Positions 41,494 through 49,633 of a stretch of 64,000 nucleotides of DNA are shown piece by piece. Numbering within the stretch: position 1 is the stretch's first letter; every line of letters starts with the position of its first letter. The position numbers and the translations under genes are program-made. Origin of the DNA: Chloroflexota bacterium (lineage in GTDB: Bacteria; Chloroflexota; Anaerolineae; Anaerolineales; Anaerolineaceae); assembly GCA_029561345.1 (NCBI GenBank), contig JAKQJC010000016.1, forward strand, positions 1-64,000, written 5' to 3'. The notes beneath the pieces are model-generated. The model worked only from the letters and a program-made list of their open reading frames with translations, searched no databases and had not been told where the DNA came from.

Positions 41494-42090
41494 TCAAACC
41501 GAGTCCGGTGTTTTTTGGGGTACCGGGGGGGCCGGTTTGTTGGGCCTGGGTTTGATTTCTTCCACCGGGTAGCGTTCCTGGGCCAGGTGGCGCGCCACCG
41601 CCGAGCCGGCCGGGGCGCGGTACACTTTGCGGCGCACAATGCCAATCACCTGTTCTTGCTGGGGGGCTGCTTTGGCTGCCGGAACTGGCGCCGTGGCGGC
41701 CGGTTCGGGCGCAGGGGGCGGGCTAAGGCGGCAGCGAATGTCATCCCAGATGTGCCGGATGGTCCGGCGGTTGACGTATAACGCCACGCAAATGATTGGC
41801 ACCAAAATCAGCGCCAGGGTCAGCGGGCTGAAGAAGGAATTCTCCTGCTTTTTTTCTTCATCTTTGGAGGTTGTGCCGCCCTGGAATTGAGCACGCGGCC
41901 CTTCGCCCAGCATTTCGGCGGCCGTGGTTTCCATGCGCGCCTTTTCTGAAATTTTTATTTCATCCGGCAGAATGCTTTCCTGGGTGTTCCAGGGTTGGAA
42001 GATGCCGATCACAATCAGAATCACCAGGAAAGCCAGCAGCCCAATGACAATCATTTGATCGCGAGACATCCTCTTATTCGAATTGCTCAT
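41494..42090 (-). CDS. Two-helix membrane protein, Pro/Ala-rich tail
   Basis: This 198-residue protein has one membrane helix at about 13-32 and a charged outer segment with a possible short helix. A second membrane helix follows (about 88-107), then a cytoplasmic tail rich in Pro and Ala. No family is recognised. It is transcribed alone and upstream of ridA, with the terminator at 41429 between them. Confidence 0.7.
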   Translation of the reverse strand: MSNSNKRMSRDQMIVIGLLAFLVILIVIGIFQPWNTQESILPDEIKISEKARMETTAAEMLGEGPRAQFQGGTTSKDEEKKQENSFFSPLTLALILVPIICVALYVNRRTIRHIWDDIRCRLSPPPAPEPAATAPVPAAKAAPQQEQVIGIVRRKVYRAPAGSAVARHLAQERYPVEEIKPRPNKPAPPVPQKTPDSV

Positions 42091-42188
42091 GAAACAGGCA
42101 CCTCCAAAACGTTTATGACACCTGTTAATATTTTAGCCTTATTTGATCAAAAAAGCGGTAAAAACAAAATAAATCCTCCCAGAATCAA

Positions 42189-42217
42189 GTGTGCCGGGGA
42201 CGCCGACCCCGGCACAC
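42189..42217. repeat. Perfect 11-bp palindromic hairpin
   Basis: GTGTGCCGGGG and CCCCGGCACAC form a perfect stem around a 7-nt loop. There is no T-run on either side, so it is not a classical terminator. It lies in the divergent region (42091-42471) between the genes at 41494 and 42472, where it could shape a leader RNA or bind a protein. A TATAAT box near 42400 may serve the downstream plus-strand gene. Nothing else is seen in this gap. Confidence 0.6.
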
Positions 42218-42471
42218 TGTTCTAAGGAGGAGAAGAAGAGAAGTCGCCCTACACAGTTATCATACCCCGGCTGGCAAAACCCTGCTTGACGGCCGGCCTA
42301 CGATTGATATACGAACAGGCGTTAACCAACCGCGGAGCAGCACTGGCGCGGTCACGGTCATTTTTATCCATAATCTCTTATCTACTCATAAGGCTGATGC
42401 TATAATTTTAGAGTAGGGCAAAATGGAATTGCCGCAGGCATGGCCACGGCGGCAAGATAAGGAGGAGAGGC

Positions 42472-43458
42472 ATGACCGGCTCCACCTGGAAAATAGAAGA
42501 GCAGGGTGTTTTCCTGCGCACCTTCTGGAATATTTCACCCGACAACATGTTCGTGGTGCAAATAATGGATGATGAGCGGGTGCTGCTGGAGGGGATCAAC
42601 CCGGCCCTGAGCGCCTATATGGGCATTCCGGCAGAGCAGCTGCAGGGCACCTTTCTGGATGAAATTTTTCCTCCCGAAGTTCACAAGCGGCTCCAGGGTA
42701 ATTACCTGCGCTGCATCCAGACCGGTAAAACCATCAGCTACGAAGAAGAAGGCAAACCCGAAAGCCGCACCTACTGGCACACCCTGCTGGTGCCCATCCC
42801 CGGCGAAGACGGCGCTTTCCACCGGGTGTTTGGCATCTCGCGCGAAACCACCGCTCTGAAACAGGCCTACGACACCATCAACCGCTCCAACCAGATGCTG
42901 GAAGAGGAAGTGGAAAAACGCACGTGCGAGCTGAAAGAAGCCCTCGATCAGATCGTCACCCTGGCTGAAACCGATCCCCTCACCGGCCTTTACAACCGCC
43001 GCAAGTTCACCGAGCTGGCCGAAGCAGAAATTGCCCGCTCGCACCGCTTCTGCCACCCCTTTGTGCTGATCATGATCGATATCGACCATTTCAAGCTGGT
43101 CAATGACACCTACGGCCACGATGCCGGTGACGCTGCCCTGCAGCAGTTCGCCAAAATTTTGACAGACAACCTGCGCAAGGTGGATGCTGTGGCGCGCTGG
43201 GGCGGGGAAGAGTTCATCATCCTTGCCCGGGAAATCACCCGCGATCAGGCTCTGGCACTGGGGGAACGCATTCGCACCTGCATCAGCAATCACGCTTTTT
43301 CCGCCGGCTTCCACATCACCGTCAGCATGGGCATCAGCGACCTGGCTCCTTTTGACTCCCTCGACACGCTGATCAAACACGCTGACCATGCCCTGTATCA
43401 GGCCAAGCAGAGCGGGCGCAACCGCGCCGTTTTCGAGGCAGTTCCGCCGGTGGGCTGA
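42472..43458 (+). CDS. PAS-GGDEF diguanylate cyclase
   Basis: This 328-residue protein has an N-terminal PAS domain (about 15-130), a short coiled linker and a GGDEF domain (about 160-325). It has DPLTGLYNRRKF, DIDHFKLVNDTYGH and the active-site variant GGEEF, which is functional in many cyclases. The inhibitory I-site RxxD (RKVD) sits five residues before it. It probably makes cyclic di-GMP in response to a signal sensed by PAS. AAGGAGGAG precedes the ATG. Confidence 0.92.
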   Translation: MTGSTWKIEEQGVFLRTFWNISPDNMFVVQIMDDERVLLEGINPALSAYMGIPAEQLQGTFLDEIFPPEVHKRLQGNYLRCIQTGKTISYEEEGKPESRTYWHTLLVPIPGEDGAFHRVFGISRETTALKQAYDTINRSNQMLEEEVEKRTCELKEALDQIVTLAETDPLTGLYNRRKFTELAEAEIARSHRFCHPFVLIMIDIDHFKLVNDTYGHDAGDAALQQFAKILTDNLRKVDAVARWGGEEFIILAREITRDQALALGERIRTCISNHAFSAGFHITVSMGISDLAPFDSLDTLIKHADHALYQAKQSGRNRAVFEAVPPVG

Positions 43459-43650
43459 TTTTTCGCTCTTCTCAACCAGGCCGTCACCGCCGTTCTATTC
43501 GCAGATATTTTAGAAGCCATGCTTTTTTCGTTGACCTTGTGCTTTCGATTGCATGCATGCCTATTCAACCTGTCATCAGATGCGGCCAATCACCACAAAG
43601 CAAGGTGGCCCATTTCATGGAAACTAAAAGTGTGTAGATTGCCTTTCATC

Positions 43651-43678
43651 TTGACAGTTCGCAAGAACAGGGTAAGAT
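43651..43678 (+). promoter_or_regulatory. Putative sigma-70 promoter
   Basis: TTGACA (43651-43656) and TAAGAT (43673-43678) are spaced by 16 bp, 111 bp upstream of the polymerase/ligase gene at 43790. The remainder of 43459-43789 holds no gene. Confidence 0.5.
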
Positions 43679-43789
43679 AGGAGCGATGTTTTCTTCCGGC
43701 ATTGGCTACTCTTTAATTGAAAATGCTGAAGTTTATTCGGCCTCAGAAATTAAGTTCACAGGCTTTCCCTTTGAAATGAAACAACAAGA

Positions 43790-45082
43790 ATGTTAATTGA
43801 CTTTGTTTTTCTCTGGCTATTTTTTTTGACCGCCCCATTTGAATCGGATTTTCTATCCATTGAAATCAGCGGTTTCAGCATTCGCCCCTATGAATTTTTC
43901 CTTGCATTTCTGCTCCTGTCAATGATTTTTCACAAAAAAATCAAGCTGGACGGGCCCATTAACATACTCTGGCTTTACGTCCTGGCAGGAATTCCAGGCC
44001 TGGTAAACTCCATCTCGCTTAAAAACTCTTTTCTGGTTTTGATTTTCACGTTTTTGATGGTTTTAATCACCACGGTTATCCGGGCAGCACTTTCCCGGAT
44101 CAACCAGCTGGAAAAAATCAGCCTCATCTGGCTGCTGGTTATTGCTAATATTGTCAATGGATTTGGCCTCCTGCAAATTGCCACCTGGATTCTGGGCATA
44201 CCCATTTCCCCTCAGTTCCATCCAGAAATCCATCCCCTTTACCGGGTCTATTCCGTGTTCATTGAGCCCAATTTTTATGGCAACTTTCTGGCAGCCCAGG
44301 CCAGCGCATTGTTTGTCCTCTGGTTGTCACCTTCATTCAAACGCTGGCATAAATTAATTTTAGTTTCCCTGGCCGTTTCACTTTTCTTACTGATCATGAA
44401 TCAAAGCCGGGGTCCCTGGCTGGGCTTTGTTGGCGCCATAGCCCTTTACCTTACCTTCCGTTTTCTGCTGCGCCTGAGTATGCCAAGTAAATTGGTCTAC
44501 GCTGCCCTGATTGGCGGTATTCTCATCTTTTCAGTGGTTGGCGTGGCCAGCATTATTTCTCCCAAACAAATCGAATCGTTAGCATTGCGCCTTCAAAACA
44601 CCATCAACCCCTTGCAGGAAGGCGCCGCGCAGGACCGATGGTATGATATTCAGGTGGCTTCGAGCAGAATTTCCATTAACCCGATCATTGGAAATGGCGT
44701 GGGAAACTGGTGGGCGCATGTGTACACGCACTATTGCTCTGGAGACCTTGAAACCTGTATTGCCGAACTGGGGGGCAATGTGCGAAACCCACCTCGCAAC
44801 ATTTTCGTTGCCTGGCTGTTCGAAAAGGGCTTGCTGGGTTTTGTGACCGGCCTGAGCCTGATAATGGTTCAGATCTGGGTACTGCGAAAAATTTTATCCC
44901 GAAGCGATGAGGCAGCAAAAGCCCTGGGCTGGGCCTTTTTCTGCGCTTCTTTCTCCCTTTTTATTGTCTTCCAGTTTACTTTCAGCGAACTCAGTCCGTT
45001 TCACTGGACAAACATTGGTTTCCTGTTGGCTGCGTATGACCGGGCCAACCTGACGCCAACCAGCAAACAGACCTCTGTTTGA
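43790..45082 (+). CDS. O-antigen ligase/polymerase-like membrane protein
   Basis: This 430-residue protein has about 11 membrane helices and the Wzy_C/O-antigen ligase pattern. NQSRGPWLG is the conserved motif before a large outer loop (about 270-355) that has IGNGVGNWW and PRNIFVAWLFEKG with the usual His/Arg-containing loop. It joins or polymerises lipid-linked glycans on the outer membrane face and may act on the product of the 36-39 kb exopolysaccharide genes. A terminator follows at 45116. Confidence 0.85.
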   Translation: MLIDFVFLWLFFLTAPFESDFLSIEISGFSIRPYEFFLAFLLLSMIFHKKIKLDGPINILWLYVLAGIPGLVNSISLKNSFLVLIFTFLMVLITTVIRAALSRINQLEKISLIWLLVIANIVNGFGLLQIATWILGIPISPQFHPEIHPLYRVYSVFIEPNFYGNFLAAQASALFVLWLSPSFKRWHKLILVSLAVSLFLLIMNQSRGPWLGFVGAIALYLTFRFLLRLSMPSKLVYAALIGGILIFSVVGVASIISPKQIESLALRLQNTINPLQEGAAQDRWYDIQVASSRISINPIIGNGVGNWWAHVYTHYCSGDLETCIAELGGNVRNPPRNIFVAWLFEKGLLGFVTGLSLIMVQIWVLRKILSRSDEAAKALGWAFFCASFSLFIVFQFTFSELSPFHWTNIGFLLAAYDRANLTPTSKQTSV

Positions 45083-45115
45083 GAATATTCACACATATCC
45101 TTTCATGCTGCAAAA

Positions 45116-45146
45116 AAAGCCGGTTCTAAACAAGACCGGCTTTTTT
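45116..45146 (+). terminator. Intrinsic terminator
   Basis: AAAGCCGGT pairs with ACCGGCTTT around a ten-base loop and is followed by a T-run, 33 bp after the stop at 45082. It is A/T-balanced enough to work in both directions. Confidence 0.85.
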
Positions 45147-45335
45147 CTTTCCCCGCTCACTCCGCGAAGCAGCCTTTTAACTTGCGCTTAACTGGGTGTG
45201 CTATAATTTTTTGTATTGACATCCGTGATCCTGACCATTTGAATAGCTGGCTGTGTTTTCGTCTTCAGGCAGGCTGCACCGTTTTCAGGCAGCCCACCTG
45301 CAGGCTGTTATCATTCATTTTGTTCTGGAGGAATT

Positions 45336-46556
45336 ATGCTTGAAAAAAAGGATTATTACCGCCTGCCCTGGTCCATGAATGACAATCCAATCGCCTGGAT
45401 TGAGGTGACCGACATCTGCAACATTCACTGCGAGGGCTGCTACCGCCAGTATATGACCGGACATAAATCGCTGGAACAGTTGAAGGAAGAGGTGCTGTTT
45501 TTCAAAAAATGGCGCAACCCGGATAATTTTTCCATTGCCGGCGGCGAGCCGCTCATCCACCCGCACATCATTGAACTGGTGGCCTTTATGAAAGAACAGG
45601 GCATCAAGCCGATCATTCTTTCCAATGGGGTGGCCCTGACGCCTGAACTGCTGCGCGAATTGAAGAAAGCCGGGCTGACGGGCTTTACCATGCACGTGGA
45701 CAGCCACCAGAACCGCCCGCACTGGTTGAACAAGACTGAAAAAGAACACAATGAGCTGCGTCAGAGTATTGCCGATATGGTGGCTTCGGTGGGCGGGCTG
45801 TATCTGGTGTTTAATTCCACCGTTTACCCTGACACTTATCATGAAATTCCCGACGTGGTGCGCTGGGGCCAGGCCAATATTGAAAAGGTGCAGGGACTGG
45901 TGTTCATCACTTACCGCACAGCCACCACCTCCGACAGCATCGCCACCGATAAAAACGACCAGCAAATTGACATGAGCAAACTGAGCTACACCCGCGAGTC
46001 GTTTGACGGGCATTTCATCACTGCGCCCGAAGTGTACCAAATCATCAAAGACCATTTCCCTGAGTATGAAGCCGCCGGTTACCTGGGCGGCAGCATCCGC
46101 CACGACAGCTATAAATGGCTGATCGGCGCGATGGTGGGCACCAAAAACCAGATGTACGGCTCGGTGGGCAAAAAGACCATGGAATTTGCCCAGATCGGCC
46201 ATCACCTGTGGACCGGACGCTACCTGGCCTACCTCTCGCAGGCACGCATTGGCTCGAAGATCTTCCTGCTTTCGCCTTTTGACCCGATTTTGCGCCAGGC
46301 CTGGAAGAAGCGGCTGAAGGACGTGGTCAGTTATCCCAGCCGAATTTTTGACGGCATTTACACCCAGAGCATCGGCATCATCCAGGCGCCGGACCTGCTG
46401 CCCGACGGGCGCGCTGATATGTGCGACAGCTGCCCGGATATCACCATTTTTGACGGCAAATTTGTCAACTCGTGCCGCATGGATGAATACCGGCTGTTTG
46501 GCGGGTTTGTTTCGGTGCTGGAAAAGGAAGAACCTGCAGAAAAAGTGGATGCATGA
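45336..46556 (+). CDS. Radical SAM protein
   Basis: This 406-residue protein has the iron-sulfur motif CNIHCEGC (C28, C32, C35) and IAGGEPLIHP near 68 as the S-adenosylmethionine-binding Gly-Gly-Glu motif. A TIM-barrel-like core follows, with a C-terminal region holding CDSCPD and a further Cys, possibly an auxiliary cluster. GGAGGAA precedes the ATG. The reaction is unknown. Coupling to a nitroreductase by an ATGA overlap suggests a two-step modification pathway. Confidence 0.88.
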   Translation: MLEKKDYYRLPWSMNDNPIAWIEVTDICNIHCEGCYRQYMTGHKSLEQLKEEVLFFKKWRNPDNFSIAGGEPLIHPHIIELVAFMKEQGIKPIILSNGVALTPELLRELKKAGLTGFTMHVDSHQNRPHWLNKTEKEHNELRQSIADMVASVGGLYLVFNSTVYPDTYHEIPDVVRWGQANIEKVQGLVFITYRTATTSDSIATDKNDQQIDMSKLSYTRESFDGHFITAPEVYQIIKDHFPEYEAAGYLGGSIRHDSYKWLIGAMVGTKNQMYGSVGKKTMEFAQIGHHLWTGRYLAYLSQARIGSKIFLLSPFDPILRQAWKKRLKDVVSYPSRIFDGIYTQSIGIIQAPDLLPDGRADMCDSCPDITIFDGKFVNSCRMDEYRLFGGFVSVLEKEEPAEKVDA

Positions 46557-47371
46557 ACCTCAAGTTGAGTCCCATCAAAGCTGTACGCAGTCTGATCAAA
46601 ATTTTGCAAGGCAAGCCCAAAGTGCCGCCTTCGCTGGCTGATAACGCCCTGCTGCAGGTGATCCTCAACCGGCGCAGCGTGCGTTCTTTCACCGCACAGC
46701 CCATTCCAGACGATGTGTTCAGCGCCATCCTCGAGGCCGGGCGGCTGACGCCTTCAACAGTGAACCTGCAAAGCTGGTCTTTTGCGGTATTTGACGCGCC
46801 GCTCTGGCAGGAGGTTTTTGGCCGCCCCATTCCCTTCCGCGGCAGCCGCGCGGTGGTGGTCATCGCTGACACCTGCCGCGACCGGCTGGTGCTGGATGCT
46901 TTTCCCAAAAGTCCGCTGGTGGAATACAGCATCGCGGTGATGAACGCTTCACTGGCAGCGATGAATATGAATATCGCCGCCGAAGCACTGGGGGTGTCAT
47001 CGGTGATGCTCTCCGAGACCGGGCGCAGCGGTTTGCTGGATGCCCGCTATCTGAAGGAACGGCTGGGGTTGCCGCAGGGCACGGTGCCGTTGATGACCCT
47101 TGTTTTGGGGTATGCGCGCGGAGCTTACCCACCCATGCCGCCCAGGCTGCCTGCAGAGCAGCTCTTTTTCCGCGGTCAATACACGCCGCCTGACCGTGAG
47201 ATCATGGAAGATTGGCTCGCGCAAATGGTGGCGGGGTATAAAGCCAGCCACCTTGATTCATCCTTTGAGCAGCAGCTGAGAATCTACCAGGGCAAAATCG
47301 GCCAGGCTGAAGCAGATTTGCGTGAAATGGTTTTTGGAGAGGCAGAAAATCCGCCGACAGCAGGAAATTAA
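46553..47371 (+). CDS. Nitroreductase-family flavoprotein
   Basis: This 272-residue protein has an N-terminal extension of about 35 residues before the nitroreductase signature RRSVRSFTAQPIPD. FMN-binding segments follow, with PSTVNLQSW near 65, an AAMNMNIAAEALG helix near 140 and LVLGYARG near 185. It is probably an FMN oxidoreductase using NAD(P)H. It is translated with the radical SAM protein, which may set its substrate. The substrate is unknown. Confidence 0.85.
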   Translation: MNLKLSPIKAVRSLIKILQGKPKVPPSLADNALLQVILNRRSVRSFTAQPIPDDVFSAILEAGRLTPSTVNLQSWSFAVFDAPLWQEVFGRPIPFRGSRAVVVIADTCRDRLVLDAFPKSPLVEYSIAVMNASLAAMNMNIAAEALGVSSVMLSETGRSGLLDARYLKERLGLPQGTVPLMTLVLGYARGAYPPMPPRLPAEQLFFRGQYTPPDREIMEDWLAQMVAGYKASHLDSSFEQQLRIYQGKIGQAEADLREMVFGEAENPPTAGN

Positions 47372-47500
47372 GCAGGTCTGGCACCTGATTTTGTTCCTGT
47401 TTTTCTCTGAATCGGGCAAATTGGGTGAAAATTGAGTCTTCCATTTTTGGGAGATGTGTGATAAAATCTTGATCGTTAGCAATAAGGTTGTGTGAAATGT

Positions 47501-47534
47501 AAGCGCTTGACCTTCTTTGTCAGGCGCTTTTTTT
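47501..47534 (+). terminator. Intrinsic terminator in the leader of the RRM gene
   Basis: AAGCGC-T-TGAC pairs with GTCA-G-GCGCTT and is followed by seven T. It lies 46 bp before the ATG of the RNA-binding protein gene and 130 bp after the nitroreductase stop. It may simply end the upstream transcript, or, if the promoter lies at about 47440-47475, attenuate the RRM/cold-shock operon. Confidence 0.75.
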
Positions 47535-47579
47535 GTACACAATCAGTTAGATTATCTAAGTTAAGGAAAAGAAAGAAAA

Positions 47580-47936
47580 ATGGAACCCAAGCTGTATGTC
47601 GGCAATCTGTCGTACGCCACGACCGAAGATCAACTCCGCGAATTATTTGCCCAGGCGGGCACCGTTGTGGATGCGGCCCTCATCAAGGATCGCGATACGG
47701 GCAATTCGAAAGGTTTCGCTTTCGTGACGATGAGCAATCAGAGCGAAGCTGAAAAAGCTATTCAGATGTTCAATGGTTTCTCTTATGGCAACCGCGAACT
47801 CAAAGTCAACCCCGCTCGCCCTCGCGAAGAATCTGGCCGCAGTGGTGGTTTCGGTGGCGGTTCCTTTGGCCGTTCCAGCCAGGGTGGCCGTGGTGGTGGT
47901 CGCAGCAGCAATTCCGGTGGGCCCCGCCGTTACTAA
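47580..47936 (+). CDS. RRM-type RNA-binding protein with Gly-rich tail
   Basis: This 118-residue protein has a single RNA-recognition motif with RNP2 LYVGNL (5-10) and RNP1 KGFAFVTM (44-51). A Gly/Ser/Arg-rich tail follows (about 83-118), as in cyanobacterial Rbp and plant glycine-rich RNA-binding proteins. Such proteins are often cold-induced and bind single-stranded RNA. A cold-shock gene follows by 17 bp. AAGGAAAAG precedes the ATG. Confidence 0.93.
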   Translation: MEPKLYVGNLSYATTEDQLRELFAQAGTVVDAALIKDRDTGNSKGFAFVTMSNQSEAEKAIQMFNGFSYGNRELKVNPARPREESGRSGGFGGGSFGRSSQGGRGGGRSSNSGGPRRY

Positions 47937-47953
47937 AATTTTGGAGGTAAGTC

Positions 47954-48163
47954 ATGTCTGATCGTATTATTGGCACCGTTAAATGGTTCAACAACACTAA
48001 AGGTTATGGTTTCCTGGCTCAGGAAAATGGCCCCGATGTCTTCGTGCATCACACCGCCATCAAAACCAATGGTTACCGCACCCTCGCCGAAGGCCAGAAG
48101 GTGGAATTCTCCATCGAACAGGGCCCCAAAGGCATGCAGGCTGCTGACGTAATCCCTCTTTAG
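47954..48163 (+). CDS. csp: Cold-shock domain protein (CspA family)
   Basis: This 69-residue single cold-shock domain has RNP1-like KGYGFL (16-21) and RNP2-like VFVHH (29-33), with the aromatic RNA-binding face intact. GGAGG precedes the ATG. It acts as an RNA chaperone and is probably co-transcribed with the RRM protein; a strong terminator follows. Confidence 0.95.
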   Translation: MSDRIIGTVKWFNNTKGYGFLAQENGPDVFVHHTAIKTNGYRTLAEGQKVEFSIEQGPKGMQAADVIPL

Positions 48164-48181
48164 TGAGAGATTAACCATCCT

Positions 48182-48217
48182 AAAAGAGCTCCGGTTTTCA
48201 CACCGGGGCTCTTTTTT
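48182..48217 (+). terminator. Intrinsic terminator after csp
   Basis: AAAAGAGC-T-CCGGT pairs with ACCGG-G-GCTC and runs into TTTTTT, 18 bp after the csp stop. Confidence 0.88.
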
Positions 48218-48360
48218 GTTGAAAAAATGTTAGAAAGGTATTCCCATGCTCTGGGGGACGCAACATGCAACGGCAAAACCTTGCCCGGATGAGCCAGCTG
48301 TTGATGAGCATGGTCAGCGGCCAGCCAGCAAACATTAACAAACTTCCTATACTTCATCCC

Positions 48361-48398
48361 TTGACACGCGCGCCTCAATTTGCTATACTCCAGTATAG
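48361..48398 (+). promoter_or_regulatory. Sigma-70 promoter overlapped by a perfect operator palindrome
   Basis: TTGACA (48361-48366) and TATACT (48384-48389) are spaced by 17 bp. The -10 box is buried in CTATACT-CC-AGTATAG (48383-48398), a perfect 7-bp inverted repeat, and TATAG repeats again just after. A repressor bound here would block the promoter of the OsmC/thioredoxin operon. The regulator is not evident in the window. Confidence 0.75.
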
Positions 48399-48431
48399 TA
48401 TAGTAGACAAAGAAACAAGGAGATTGTTATT

Positions 48432-48815
48432 ATGGAAATTGTTGTTGACTTTCCCGGCGGACAGCAGGTGGACGCCCACCTGAACGGCCTTACCATCACC
48501 ACCAACCAGGACGGCTCGGCGCCCACCCCGTTTCACCTTTTCCTGGCCTCCATGGGCACCTGCGCGGGCATTTATGTGTTGAATTTCTGCCTTCAGCGCG
48601 GCATCCCCACCGAAGGCGTGCGCGTGGTGCAGCGCCTGGGCGCCAACCCCATCAGTCACATGGTTGAAGAGGTGGAACTGGAAATCCAGGTGCCGCCCTC
48701 ATTCCCCAGGGAATATTACGACGCGCTGGTGCGTTCAGCCCAGCTTTGCGCGGTGAAAAAACACCTTGAAAAGCCCCCGCATTTCAACATTCACACCCAG
48801 GTTGTTCAACCCTAA
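48432..48815 (+). CDS. OsmC/Ohr-family protein
   Basis: This 127-residue protein has the OsmC fold with the two expected cysteines, one in ASMGTCAGIY and one in SAQLCAVKKHL. These form the peroxidatic pair in Ohr/OsmC hydroperoxide reductases. The short form resembles YhfA-like members, some of which have other roles. A thioredoxin gene follows by 11 bp and could supply electrons. Expression appears controlled by the promoter/operator at 48361. Confidence 0.88.
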   Translation: MEIVVDFPGGQQVDAHLNGLTITTNQDGSAPTPFHLFLASMGTCAGIYVLNFCLQRGIPTEGVRVVQRLGANPISHMVEEVELEIQVPPSFPREYYDALVRSAQLCAVKKHLEKPPHFNIHTQVVQP

Positions 48816-48826
48816 GGAGGTTTGCC

Positions 48827-49165
48827 ATGACATTCTCAGAACCCATTCACGTGACCGATGCTGCCTTTGAAAAAGCCGTTTTACAGTCGCCCCTGCCGGT
48901 GATTGTTGACTTCTGGGCGCCCTGGTGCGGCCCCTGCCGCATGGTTGGTCCCATGCTTGACCGCATTGCCAAAGAATATGCCGGCCGAGTGGTAGTGGCC
49001 AAGGTCAACACCGATGAAGATTCCGAGTGGGCCATCAAATACGGTGTGCAGGGCATTCCCACCATGCTCTTCATCAGCGGCGGCAAGGTGCTCAAAACCC
49101 AGGTGGGGGCGCTGCCTGAACCGCAGCTGCGCAGCCTGGTGGATTCGCTGCTGATCCAGGCCTGA
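48827..49165 (+). CDS. trxA: Thioredoxin
   Basis: This 112-residue protein has the active site WCGPC (33-37), the buried Asp in VDFWAPWC and cis-Pro in GIPTMLF. It is a general thiol reductant. AAGGAGG precedes the ATG. Co-transcription with the OsmC-family gene suggests that it serves peroxide or organic hydroperoxide removal. Confidence 0.95.
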   Translation: MTFSEPIHVTDAAFEKAVLQSPLPVIVDFWAPWCGPCRMVGPMLDRIAKEYAGRVVVAKVNTDEDSEWAIKYGVQGIPTMLFISGGKVLKTQVGALPEPQLRSLVDSLLIQA

Positions 49166-49189
49166 TCTTTCCCCTTCCTTCGCCTTTTC

Positions 49190-49223
49190 AATGCTCACGG
49201 GTGACAGCCCGTGAGCATTTTTT
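49190..49223 (+). terminator. Intrinsic terminator after trxA
   Basis: ATGCTCACGGG pairs with CCCGTGAGCAT around a six-base loop and runs into a T-tract. Confidence 0.9.
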
Positions 49224-49270
49224 CTCCTATCCCTGCGCCAAACAATGATAAGATAATAGATAACTACTTT

Positions 49271-49454
49271 GACAATGTCATATTTGGATCCTTCCTGGTT
49301 TTCTCTATTTTCAATCAGGAAATTAACCGCATGGGGTGTTTTTGTCCCCCTTTGCGGGACAAAAACACCCCACATTTTTCTTTCTCCCCCGCCCGTGGGC
49401 AGGCCTGCCCTCGCTACTGCGGGGGAAAGGGGGACTTCTTAATGTGACATTGTC
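49271..49454 (+). repeat. Dispersed hairpin repeat bounded by GACAWTGTC, copy 2
   Basis: GACAATGTC (49271-49279) and GACATTGTC (49446-49454) bound this copy. It holds TCAATCAGGAAATTAACCGC, a hairpin GGGGTGTTTTTGTCCC / GGGACAAAAACACCCC and a G/C-rich hairpin, in the same order as copy 1 at 27668. The hairpins are compensated: their sequences differ between copies, but both arms match within each copy. No gene is seen in 49224-49633 apart from this repeat. Confidence 0.75.
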
Positions 49455-49633
49455 GAACTACAGGCATAGCTTAAAATAACCGGGGAAACCGCCCCCTGAA
49501 TTTTGCCTGCCCTCTTGCCCTGGCAGGGGCGCCAGAGGGTCGAAGGGACCTTGAACCATCAGAAAGGCCATCATCCTCATGACTGCCTTCTCCGCTCTTC
49601 TGTTACCGCTCCACCCTGCAAGGATTCTGCTCT

